Of a stretch of DNA of 32,937 nucleotides, positions 1 to 6,007 are shown piece after piece. How positions within the stretch are numbered: the first letter of the stretch is position 1; each line of letters begins with the position of its first letter. Made by a program: the position numbers and the translations under genes. The notes under the pieces are model-generated. The model was not told the DNA's origin. It searched no databases and saw only the letters and a list, made by a program, of their open reading frames with translations. Where the stretch lies: the IMG/VR virus record IMGVR_UViG_3300043427_000599, positions 1 to 32,937 of that record. The stretch is one strand, 5' to 3'. Source of the DNA: a virus.

Positions 1-117
1 GGCAAGGGCTGACGGCTGACGAAATATGGGCTTGTAATGTTGCCCCTGCTGGGCATTCCGTCACCTATCACATCAGCATGGCTAACCAGAACGTTTTAGA
101 TTTTGCGGAAGCCATAG
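1..117. repeat. Terminal direct repeat, copy 1
   Basis: These 117 bases are identical to the last 117 bases of the window. The coding sequence that enters the end of the window continues in frame through this copy, so the repeat is best read as the overlap left when a circular assembly graph was cut open. 117 is also a plausible assembler k-mer length. True direct terminal repeats of the packaged DNA cannot be excluded from sequence alone. Confidence 0.95.
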
Positions 118-146
118 AAGCTAAGCTCAAGGAGAAGAACACATGA
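1..146 (+). CDS. 3' part of the junction-spanning small phage protein (continues from the window end)
   Basis: The reading frame that starts at 32580 continues here, with the first two bases completing a Trp codon, and ends at TGA 144-146. Joined across the junction it gives a 128-residue protein. This part ends in an alpha-helical, Lys/Glu-rich tail (FAEAIEAKLKEKN). The product is of unknown function and belongs to a type of short mosaic protein frequent in phages of Gram-negative bacteria. The stop overlaps the next start (ATGA at 143-146), which suggests translational coupling. The joined gene lies in the small-gene block between the two terminase subunits. Confidence 0.8.
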   Translation, partial: QGLTADEIWACNVAPAGHSVTYHISMANQNVLDFAEAIEAKLKEKNT

Positions 147-382
147 CTGACCGAGAGTTGATGAAATGGGCGCTTTATGCGTTGGAGGGCAGCAATGCGT
201 ATGACTGGCCGGTTGTTGAAGAGCTAAAAGAAAGATTGGCGCAACCGGAGCAGGAGCCTGTGGCTGTCTTGCATCGCAACACTCAATTCGGCATCTTGCG
301 CATTGAGTACACCGATGAGATTACAGAACTCGATGATGGTGTTTTCAATCTGTATGCTGAATTACAGGAGAAAAAAGAATGA
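143..382 (+). CDS. Hypothetical small protein with LAQPEQEPVA motif (79 aa)
   Basis: A 79-residue soluble acidic protein, with no signal peptide or membrane segment. Residues about 31-41 (ERLAQPEQEPV) match the same peptide in the gene immediately upstream around the circle, after which the two proteins diverge. The N-terminus (DRELMKWALYALEG) looks like one amphipathic helix. Both ends overlap neighbours by ATGA, so it is part of a tightly coupled small-gene run between terminase small and large subunits. No function can be assigned. Confidence 0.75.
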   Translation: MTDRELMKWALYALEGSNAYDWPVVEELKERLAQPEQEPVAVLHRNTQFGILRIEYTDEITELDDGVFNLYAELQEKKE

Positions 383-546
383 TTGATTACTCTGAGGGCT
401 GCACGCAGATGAAGCGCCTGGCTGATGCGATATGGCAGGCCATGCTGGATCACAATCCACTGGAAGCCAAAGAGCTCTGTGATGAATTGGTGGTGACGGC
501 CAGGCTTACTAAAGCACAGATCACCATCCAGACGAGGCCAGAGTGA
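379..546 (+). CDS. Small hypothetical protein (55 aa)
   Basis: A short open frame beginning ATG at 379 (overlapping the TGA of the upstream gene) and ending TGA 544-546, which overlaps the GTG start of the terminase gene at 543. The 55-residue product is helical, with charged and hydrophobic residues alternating (MKRLADAIWQAMLDHNPLEA). It has no membrane segment. The two stop-start overlaps on an otherwise gap-free strand are the main argument that it is real. Function unknown; it is too short and too unlike known families to call it a terminase subunit. Confidence 0.6.
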   Translation: MIDYSEGCTQMKRLADAIWQAMLDHNPLEAKELCDELVVTARLTKAQITIQTRPE

Positions 547-2087
547 GAACCAAGCAGGCCAGTGACAAGAGCGTGCCGGTCACGGGGTTGAAGCTCGACT
601 TCAGCGAGTCGGCCACAATCTTTGATTTCATCTCCAGCAAGAACTTCGTCCAGGGCATCATGGGGCCAGTGGGCTCGGGGAAGTCATACGGGTGCGCTGC
701 CAGAATCTTTATCCAGGCCGTCAAACAAAAGCCCTCCCCCATCGATAACATCCGGTACACGCGCTGGGCCGTGGTGCGCAATAGCTACCCCATGCTGAAG
801 ACCACAACGATCAAGACCTGGTTGGATCTGTTCCCAGAGTCGACCTTTGGCAATTTACTCTGGACGCCACCGATAACGCATCACATCAGACTGCCCGCAC
901 GCGGTGACGCTGCAGGCATCGACTGTGAGGTCATCTTCCTGGCACTCGATCAGCCCAAAGATGTCAGGAAGCTCCTGTCGCTGGAGTTGACAGGTGCATG
1001 GGTGAACGAGGCCAGGGAGCTCCCCAAAGCGGTTATAGACGGTCTCACGCACCGTGTCGGCAGGTATCCCACGAAGAGGGATGGTGGCGCGTCCTGGCAC
1101 GGTATCTGGATGGACACCAACCCAATGGATGATGATCACTGGTGGCACAACATGGCCGAGAAGGAAAAGCCACAAGGGTGGAAGTTCTGGAAGCAACCAG
1201 GCGGTGTCATCGAGGTGCCAAGCGATGATCTGCCGGAGAACCCCGAGGCCAACGATCACGCCTTTGCTGCAGGCAAGTGGTGGAAGCTGAACCCGAAAGC
1301 GGAGAACATCAACAACCTCCCTGCCGGGTACTACGCGCAGATGCTGCCGGGTAAGAACCTGGACTGGATCCGCTGCTACGCAGCAGGTCTATATACATAT
1401 GTGCAGGAAGGCCGGCCAGTCTGGCCAGAGTACGACGATGCCAGCATGTCTGGAGATACCGAGGTCGAGCCTGGCGTCCCCATCCAGGTCGGCCTGGACT
1501 TTGGTCTGACGCCCGCGGCCACCATCGGGCAGCGTCTACCCAATGGGCGCTGGCTGGTGCATCACGAGATCGTGACCTTCGACATGGGCCTCGAGCGGTT
1601 CGGGCTGCAGCTGCTGGCAGAACTGAACCAGCGATACCCCAACCACCAGGTCATGCTCTGGGGCGATCCCGCCGGCATGGCCAGGGATGCGATCTACGAG
1701 GTCACCTCCTTCGACTTTCTAAAGACGCTGGGGCTCAGAGCACAGCCCACTGCCAGCAACGACTTCAAGGTTCGCCGAGAAGCCGCTGCAGCGCCCATGC
1801 AGCGTCTGGTGAACGGTAAGCCAGGGTTGATTGTCAATCGCAACTGCAAGCTGCTACGGAAAGCCCTGGGCGGCGGGTATCACTTCAAACGTGTTGCCAT
1901 CGGCGCAGGACAGGAACGATTTAGAGATAGCCCTAATAAGAATGAACACTCGCACATTGGCGACTCATTCGGCTACCTGATGCTGGGCGGGGGCGAGTAC
2001 AACCGGATGGTGCGCAAAAGCAACATGGCAGGCGCCCCACTGGTACAAGCCACTACCGCATCCAACGACTTTGACGTGTTCGCTTGA
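543..2087 (+). CDS. terL: Terminase large subunit (ATPase/nuclease)
   Basis: The DNA-packaging motor subunit, 514 residues, which hydrolyses ATP to pump DNA through the portal and cuts the concatemer. The Walker A loop GPVGSGKS lies at residues 41-48. A Walker B-like strand TGAWVNEARE lies near 150-159, with Asn-Glu in place of the usual Asp-Glu. A motor motif DTNP is at 191-194. The RNase H-like nuclease domain shows its three acidic residues at D319 (VGLDFG), D375 (WGDPAG) and D474 (HIGDSFGY). The start is GTG in a GTGA overlap, a junction type used repeatedly in this genome. Its likely small-subunit partner lies about 2.1 kb upstream around the circle (31241-31660). Confidence 0.95.
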   Translation: MRTKQASDKSVPVTGLKLDFSESATIFDFISSKNFVQGIMGPVGSGKSYGCAARIFIQAVKQKPSPIDNIRYTRWAVVRNSYPMLKTTTIKTWLDLFPESTFGNLLWTPPITHHIRLPARGDAAGIDCEVIFLALDQPKDVRKLLSLELTGAWVNEARELPKAVIDGLTHRVGRYPTKRDGGASWHGIWMDTNPMDDDHWWHNMAEKEKPQGWKFWKQPGGVIEVPSDDLPENPEANDHAFAAGKWWKLNPKAENINNLPAGYYAQMLPGKNLDWIRCYAAGLYTYVQEGRPVWPEYDDASMSGDTEVEPGVPIQVGLDFGLTPAATIGQRLPNGRWLVHHEIVTFDMGLERFGLQLLAELNQRYPNHQVMLWGDPAGMARDAIYEVTSFDFLKTLGLRAQPTASNDFKVRREAAAAPMQRLVNGKPGLIVNRNCKLLRKALGGGYHFKRVAIGAGQERFRDSPNKNEHSHIGDSFGYLMLGGGEYNRMVRKSNMAGAPLVQATTASNDFDVFA

Positions 2088-2125
2088 CGCATCTGGGGCG
2101 TTTGGGTACTGTACGAAGCGTTGGC

Positions 2126-2220
2126 GTAGGAACCGACAGCAGTCAGAGCCCTTGCACATGCTTCCCGCCCCTTGCCGTCTCCGAGGGGTTCCTACCGGGA
2201 GGCAGCTGCAAGGGCTTTTT
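2126..2220 (+). terminator. Complex terminator-like hairpin with potential pseudoknot after terL
   Basis: An outer stem of 10 perfect pairs (AGCCCTTGCA 2147-2156 with TGCAAGGGCT 2207-2216) runs straight into a T run at 2216-2220. An inner 8-pair stem (2160-2167 with 2196-2203, one G-U) and a CCCC/GGGG stem (2168-2171 with 2185-2188) extend it. In addition GTAGGAACC at 2126-2134 is perfectly complementary to GGTTCCTAC at 2187-2195 inside the hairpin, so a pseudoknot or a competing anti-terminator pairing is possible. The position right after terL fits transcription termination. The extra pairing is unusual for a plain terminator. Confidence 0.65.
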
Positions 2221-2505
2221 CGTTGGTCGACGCGCTGATGGGGGCCATAACCCAGCCCTCGAGAAGGTAGGCGCGACCAACTCGGATAAACGTGGCGAAT
2301 CGTGTGGTGCTTCAGTAGCGAAAGCGAACGGGGCCAGATGCGCGGGGCGAGATCGAAAGATCAAGCTAGCCTAGATAAACCAGAGCGCCTGATGGCCGGG
2401 ATACCGCAAGGCTCCTCCCGGTCGAAGAAAATCGAGGCCCGCGCCTCGGGTGAGGTTGTATTTGGTCAGACGGTTACGAGCCTGCCATCAGCGTGTGATA
2501 CCGCG
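2221..2505 (+). ncRNA. Candidate structured RNA in the gene-free stretch after terL
   Basis: The 468-bp gap 2088-2555 has no convincing reading frame but much pairing potential. The 10-pair stem 2223-2233/2271-2280 (bulged A2230) closes a local multi-hairpin domain. A long-range 12-pair helix is possible between 2230-2241 and 2485-2496 (one G-U), as is 2275-2280 with 2462-2467. GNRA-type loops cap short stems: GATC-GAAA-GATC at 2351-2362, CC-GCAA-GG at 2404-2411 and GC-GAAA-GC near 2318-2325. Further stems are 2396-2401/2416-2421 and 2434-2438/2443-2447. Several helices exclude each other. No known family (tmRNA, RNase P, group I intron) could be recognised. The RNA role is inference. Confidence 0.35.
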
Positions 2506-2555
2506 CCGATACCTCCTCCCTTCCAATAGCCAAGCGCCCCGCTAGAATGCGCGAC

Positions 2556-2873
2556 ATGGGCGCGATAGACATCGACCTGAAGATCCAGCATCACTTCTCT
2601 GACGGGGTGTATGCCAGACAGATGGTGCTGCCAGCGGGTCACTTTGCGGTGACCCACGCGCACCAGTACGACCATCTGTCGATACTGGCGAGCGGGGCGG
2701 TGTCGGTTGTGGTCGATGGCGTGGAGTGCAGCTACCGTGCGCCGGCGGTGATCACCATCCTGGCTGGGCAGCAGCACTACATCGAGGCCGAGGAAGACGC
2801 GGTATGGTTCTGCATCCACGCTACCGATGAGAAGGAACCGTCGAGCCTGGATGAAGTGCTGATCAGGAGATAG
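2556..2873 (+). CDS. Cupin-fold protein (105 aa)
   Basis: A small single-domain cupin (beta-barrel) protein. Cupin motif 1 is visible as G28-x5-H34-x-H36-x3-H40-x6-G47, where the third metal ligand, usually Glu, is His. Motif 2 is represented by AGQQH (G71...H74). These residues suggest a bound divalent metal, but the reaction is unknown. An upstream in-frame ATG at 2547 would add three residues. I prefer 2556 because a TAGAAT -10-like box (2543-2548) overlaps the first ATG, which could yield a leaderless or nearly leaderless mRNA. No good -35 box or Shine-Dalgarno sequence is seen. It lies between terL and the structural genes; whether it is virion-bound is unknown. Confidence 0.8.
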   Translation: MGAIDIDLKIQHHFSDGVYARQMVLPAGHFAVTHAHQYDHLSILASGAVSVVVDGVECSYRAPAVITILAGQQHYIEAEEDAVWFCIHATDEKEPSSLDEVLIRR

Positions 2874-2876
2874 AAG

Positions 2877-3323
2877 ATGCCGTTTATTATTGCGGGCGCT
2901 GTGTTGCTCGGCACCGCTTACCAGGCCAACGAAGCACGCCGGTCTCGGCAGGCCGCTGCACGCAATCAGGCGCTTCAGCTGCAACAGCAGGAACAAGACG
3001 CTGCCGCTATGCGCGAGGCTGTAGCCGCGCAGACCGCTGCCTACGGTAGGCAGGCCGCTTCCCTCCAATCGCAGGCTGAGACCGCTCGCCAATCTTTTCA
3101 GGCTTCACAACTCCAATATCAAGAAAATAAACTTGCGATGGAGAACAAAGCTCGCGAGGTACAGGCCGCTGCAGACGAACAACGCAGGCTCGCTGCGCAA
3201 TCCGAAGCGTCAGCTATCCGTGCCAGGACTCGAGGCGGCAGGCGCTCCCTGCTCTCCCAGGAACGACTCACGCCCGAGCTCGGCGTGACCTCCTCCCAGC
3301 TGGGCACAGGGATGATGCTCTGA
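2877..3323 (+). CDS. Coiled-coil, Ala/Gln-rich putative virion protein (148 aa)
   Basis: Starts with a short hydrophobic segment (FIIAGAVLLGTAY, residues 3-15) followed by about 100 residues of Ala/Gln/Arg-rich uninterrupted helix, very probably a coiled coil. The C-terminus RGGRRSLLSQERLTPELG is Gly/Arg-rich and then flexible. The hydrophobic N-terminus plus long helix is reminiscent of small internal or membrane-interacting virion proteins, but no family is recognised. It overlaps the next gene by one base (TGATG), so the two are probably made together. Confidence 0.75.
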   Translation: MPFIIAGAVLLGTAYQANEARRSRQAAARNQALQLQQQEQDAAAMREAVAAQTAAYGRQAASLQSQAETARQSFQASQLQYQENKLAMENKAREVQAAADEQRRLAAQSEASAIRARTRGGRRSLLSQERLTPELGVTSSQLGTGMML

Positions 3324-3949
3324 TGGCCACTGCCTTCTCGCCAACCGAGCGCATGAGGCTTGCACGCAAGACCTCGAGCATCGACCAACTGTCGAAGCAG
3401 TTCCGGCAGCAGGTCGCAGCACTCACCGGCGAGCAGGAAAAAGCGTTCAGCACCTACCAGGCTGGGGTGACCGAGAAGATGGCACCCTTCGAGACGGCGC
3501 TCTCTCAGTACCAGACGAAGGACTTCCCGGCCTACGAGGCAGCGACCGAGGCCTACAAGGGCAGGCTCAAGGCTTACGAGGCGCAGCTGGCTGAGATCCG
3601 CGCCAACCCGACCGTCAAAGCGATCGGGTACACCGAAGAGAGGGTGCCGAAGTACGGCCCGGTTGGTGGACTGCTATCAAAAGTCGGGCTCGGCAAAATC
3701 GTCGGTTACGACGTGCGCCAGGTGCCCTACGAGTACGACGAGCCACGGCCGCTGCCAACCTTCTCCGAGGCAGCACCCGCAGCACCCGCCGCGCCCACCA
3801 GGCCAACAATCGCAGCATTCAGCGATGAGCCCTTCCAGGCCCGCCGTGCAGAGCTCGAGCAGGGTCTGCAGCGTGAGCTCGGTGAACGTCGCAGCGCCAG
3901 GCTTGCAGCGGTGTCCCGTCGCAGTAGATCCATGCTTGCAGGAGCGTAA
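3323..3949 (+). CDS. Putative structural protein with N-terminal coiled coil (208 aa)
   Basis: A 208-residue protein. Residues about 10-95 are heptad-like helix (long stretches of Gln, Ala, Tyr and Glu). A middle part is rich in Tyr, Gly and Pro (KYGPVGGLLSKVGLGKIVGY), followed by an Ala/Pro linker at about 145-162 and a final helix rich in Arg and Glu. The last residues RRSRSMLAGA recall the RGGRRSLL stretch at the C-terminus of the upstream protein. No catalytic motif is seen. The gene position, before spike and portal genes, suggests a minor virion or assembly protein. Confidence 0.75.
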   Translation: MATAFSPTERMRLARKTSSIDQLSKQFRQQVAALTGEQEKAFSTYQAGVTEKMAPFETALSQYQTKDFPAYEAATEAYKGRLKAYEAQLAEIRANPTVKAIGYTEERVPKYGPVGGLLSKVGLGKIVGYDVRQVPYEYDEPRPLPTFSEAAPAAPAAPTRPTIAAFSDEPFQARRAELEQGLQRELGERRSARLAAVSRRSRSMLAGA

Positions 3950-3951
3950 AC

Positions 3952-4122
3952 ATGCCCGGTCACTACGAATCCAAAGACGACAAGATGAAAGCCAAGGTCT
4001 CGAAGGTCATGCGCGAGTACAAGGCCGGGAAGCTGAAGAGCTCGAGCGGTGACAAGGTTGCCAGCCGCGACCAGGCCGTGGCGATCGCGATGTCCGAGGC
4101 TGGGATGGCGAGAAAGAAATGA
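3952..4122 (+). CDS. Small basic protein, DUF6496-like (56 aa)
   Basis: A 56-residue Lys-rich protein starting at ATG 3952, two bases after the previous stop. The core pattern VMREYKAGKLKSSSGDKV followed by SRDQAVAIAMSEA matches the short DUF6496-type family seen in bacteria and phages (VM.EfK.G.L.SgSG.kV.sR.QAvAIalSEA). The function of that family is not known to me; its charge suggests binding to nucleic acid or to an acidic partner. Its stop overlaps the next start (ATGA at 4119-4122). Confidence 0.75.
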   Translation: MPGHYESKDDKMKAKVSKVMREYKAGKLKSSSGDKVASRDQAVAIAMSEAGMARKK

Positions 4123-4316
4123 AGGTCGAGATCGAGATCGAATCCAACGGCAAGGGCCACGGCGAAGAGATGAAAGCCATGAAGGCCACTGCCTTCCAAA
4201 AGAAGGTAGCGCAGATGATGGCCCAGCGTGCCGGCCGGCGTAAGCCCAACGAGCACGAGATGAAGATGGCCGCTGAGCTCGAGTCTGAGCTCGACGAGTA
4301 CGGGATGAAGAAATGA
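4119..4316 (+). CDS. Small charged protein, QKKxAQMMA family (65 aa)
   Basis: A highly charged 65-residue protein without membrane segments. The central peptide QKKVAQMMAQRAGRRKP is repeated in altered form in the next gene (QKKAAQMMARKAGRPYP), so the two look like diverged tandem duplicates around a shared helix. Overlaps both neighbours by ATGA. Function unknown; expression with the head/tail genes suggests a minor structural or assembly role. Confidence 0.7.
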   Translation: MKVEIEIESNGKGHGEEMKAMKATAFQKKVAQMMAQRAGRRKPNEHEMKMAAELESELDEYGMKK

Positions 4317-4471
4317 AAGAGGTCTGGGACAAGCCAAGGCCGAAAGGCCTGGGCGAACCGAAGCAGCTTTCTCCGATGCAGAAGAAGGCCGCACAGATGA
4401 TGGCACGCAAGGCCGGTCGACCCTACCCTTCGTTGATCGACAACATGCGTGCTGCTCAAAAAGGAAAGTGA
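4313..4471 (+). CDS. Small basic protein, paralogue of the upstream gene (52 aa)
   Basis: A 52-residue Lys/Arg/Pro-rich product starting at ATG 4313 in an ATGA overlap. It shares the pattern QKKxAQMMAxxAGRxxP with the preceding protein but has a different N-terminus (VWDKPRPKGLGEP) and C-terminus. It ends one base before the spike-base gene's ATG region, within the same transcription unit. No function can be assigned. Confidence 0.65.
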   Translation: MKEVWDKPRPKGLGEPKQLSPMQKKAAQMMARKAGRPYPSLIDNMRAAQKGK

Positions 4472-4472
4472 C

Positions 4473-4727
4473 ATGGCACAAGTACCCTTCCCCACCACGC
4501 CGGATTCTGTCGCCATCGGTGCGATCTCAATCTCCCCGGCTGATGCTGACCTGGCGGCGCCGGTGCGGGCGCTCTACATCGGCGGTGCCGGCAACGTGAA
4601 GATCACCGACACGCTTGGCAACGCCACGACCTTCAATGCCGTCCAGGCCGGCTCGATCCTGCCGGTGATGGCTGTGAGGGTCTGGTCAACTGGAACATCT
4701 GCGACGAGCATCGTCGGGCTGATCTGA
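4473..4727 (+). CDS. Head spike base protein, RCAP_rcc01079-like (84 aa)
   Basis: An 84-residue beta-rich protein. Its core follows the pattern of the spike base family first described in the Rhodobacter capsulatus gene transfer agent: PADADLAAPVRALYIGGAG, then VKITDTLGNATTF, then a C-terminal ILPVMAVRVWSTGTSATSI. In the gene transfer agent this protein forms the base that anchors spike fibres to the capsid. The start is taken at ATG 4473 rather than an upstream in-frame start at 4449, because the extension (MLLKKESD) would overlap the previous gene and does not fit the family. Next genes could supply the spike shaft and fibre. Confidence 0.78.
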   Translation: MAQVPFPTTPDSVAIGAISISPADADLAAPVRALYIGGAGNVKITDTLGNATTFNAVQAGSILPVMAVRVWSTGTSATSIVGLI

Positions 4728-4728
4728 C

Positions 4729-5034
4729 ATGCTCATCGGCATCAACCTCAAGCTCTCGCACTTTGGCGGGTTTGGGGGCGGCATCGAGTTTCCATCGGTA
4801 CTGACGCTGGAAGACGGTGGCGGCATCCTGCTCGAGGATCTGGGATACCTGCTGCTAGAGACCACCGACTACCTGTCCTACAACGTCGAGTTGGAGGGCG
4901 GTGGCAACGTGCTGCTGGAAGACATGTCATATCTGCTGTTCGAGAACGACGAGATTTACTTCGACAATCTCGAGCTCGAGAGCGGATACGACGCCCTGCT
5001 TGAGGACTTGGAATTCTTACTTTTGGAGAGTTGA
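4729..5034 (+). CDS. Protein with three 28-residue LLxE repeats (101 aa)
   Basis: After a Gly-rich N-terminus (HFGGFGGGIEF) the protein is three tandem 28-residue units starting at residues 25, 53 and 81. Each has a form like LEDGGGILLEDLGYLLLE, with acidic residues alternating with Leu pairs. Such a regular period suggests a beta-solenoid or an acidic adhesive stalk. A related stretch (LLLESGSNLLTEDGEPMLLE) occurs in the nozzle protein at 12659-12718. It sits between the spike base and the fibre, so a shaft or adaptor role is a reasonable inference. The family is unknown to me. Confidence 0.7.
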   Translation: MLIGINLKLSHFGGFGGGIEFPSVLTLEDGGGILLEDLGYLLLETTDYLSYNVELEGGGNVLLEDMSYLLFENDEIYFDNLELESGYDALLEDLEFLLLES

Positions 5035-5035
5035 A

Positions 5036-5692
5036 ATGACTGATAAAGCCGTCTCCGCGCTCACGTCGCTGACGGGCGCAACCACCGCAACTGGTGACCT
5101 GCTCTACATCGTCGACATCAGCGAAGCAGCTGCTGCTGATCGGTCGAAGAAGATCACCGCGCAGGAACTGCAGAACTATCTGAAGACCTTCCCTGCCACC
5201 ATTGGCGTGGGTGGCGCTACGCCTGCTGCATCCGGTGCTGGTATTTCATTCCCGGCTACGCTGTCGGCATCGAGCGATGCGAACACGCTGGATGACTACG
5301 AGGAAGGCGATTGCAGTTCGTTGATTGCGATTGTGGGAGGTTCAACAAGTGGCACAGGAACCTATTCGAGCAAATCATTCAGATATTTGAAAGTCGGCGC
5401 TCTTGTCACAGTTTATGGTTATATAGGTTGGACTGCACATACAGGAACTGGAGATCTTCAGTTAAGTGGGTTGCCATTCACTTCTAATAGTCAAACGTCA
5501 AACTATAGCTCTGGAACAATTGGTTATTTGAATAATATTGGTTTAACAGCATCAAATGTTGTTACGGTGTTTATGAATGAAAATGCAAGTTTTTTACGTT
5601 TTTGGCAATATCCAGTAGGAGGCGGGGCTAGCACTGCTGTTCCAATGGATAGCGCCGGCGAGATTATGCTTTCAATCACCTATTCGACCTGA
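5036..5692 (+). CDS. Head/tail fibre with receptor-binding-like C-terminal domain (218 aa)
   Basis: The N-terminus (residues 1-50: ALTSLTGATTATGDLLYIVD, then SKKITAQELQNYL) matches the anchor segment common to many phage fibres. The C-terminal half is beta-rich, with FRYLKVGALVTVYGYIG and LQLSGLPF, typical of trimeric receptor-binding tips. Codons from about 5340 to 5650 are much more AT-rich (bases 5461-5520 are 38% GC) than the flanks, as expected for a swapped-in host-range domain. The start at ATG 5036 has GGAG eight bases upstream; the open frame runs back to 4901, but that part is out of step with the real upstream gene. It probably attaches to the spike base two genes upstream. Confidence 0.75.
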   Translation: MTDKAVSALTSLTGATTATGDLLYIVDISEAAAADRSKKITAQELQNYLKTFPATIGVGGATPAASGAGISFPATLSASSDANTLDDYEEGDCSSLIAIVGGSTSGTGTYSSKSFRYLKVGALVTVYGYIGWTAHTGTGDLQLSGLPFTSNSQTSNYSSGTIGYLNNIGLTASNVVTVFMNENASFLRFWQYPVGGGASTAVPMDSAGEIMLSITYST

Positions 5693-5694
5693 TA

Positions 5695-5714
5695 ACCACG
5701 CTGGATAGCGTGGT
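5695..5714 (+). other. Intergenic hairpin (8-bp stem, GGAT loop)
   Basis: ACCACGCT (5695-5702) and AGCGTGGT (5707-5714) pair perfectly around GGAT. There is no T run afterwards, so it is not a classical terminator. It begins two bases after the fibre stop and ends eight bases before the Shine-Dalgarno sequence of the next gene, where it could protect or process the mRNA. Confidence 0.55.
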
Positions 5715-5733
5715 CGGACACAAAGGAGTAATC

Positions 5734-5997
5734 ATGTCACTTGCAGAAACCACTGAAATTGATCGCATCGAGATTGTCGGCAACGGCACCGTTCAGGTGC
5801 GCGAGGCTACGACGATCACCAAGGATGGCGAGTTCTTCGCTCGCCAGTTCAAACGCTGGTCGCTCACTCCTGGTCAGGATCTGACTGGACAGCCTGACAA
5901 GGTGGTGGCGCAGTGCCAAGCAGCGTGGACGCCCGAGGTGATCGCGGCTTATCAGGCCCAGATAGCAGCGGCAGCAGCAGGCCCAGGCAAGCGGTAA
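5734..5997 (+). CDS. Hypothetical phage protein (87 aa)
   Basis: An 87-residue soluble protein. The start at ATG 5734 is chosen over in-frame 5710 because AAAGGAGT lies six bases before it. The N-terminal half is beta-like (IDRIEIVGNGTVQVREATTI) and the C-terminal half helical (PEVIAAYQAQIAAA). Similar short proteins accompany fibre genes in other phages, but no role is established that I know. It lies between the fibre and a DUF6321-like gene. Confidence 0.75.
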   Translation: MSLAETTEIDRIEIVGNGTVQVREATTITKDGEFFARQFKRWSLTPGQDLTGQPDKVVAQCQAAWTPEVIAAYQAQIAAAAAGPGKR

Positions 5998-6007
5998 GTT
6001 CATCGCT

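Noticed and set aside
2084-2374. Open frames on both strands in the gap after terL
   Set aside because: They run through the terminator hairpin, have Cys/Gly/Arg-rich text without domains, lack ribosome sites and begin inside terL. Structure at RNA level explains the stretch better.
2221-2505. tmRNA, RNase P RNA or group I intron in the gap after terL
   Set aside because: No tRNA-like ends or T-loop, no RNase P consensus blocks and no intron core elements could be found by eye.
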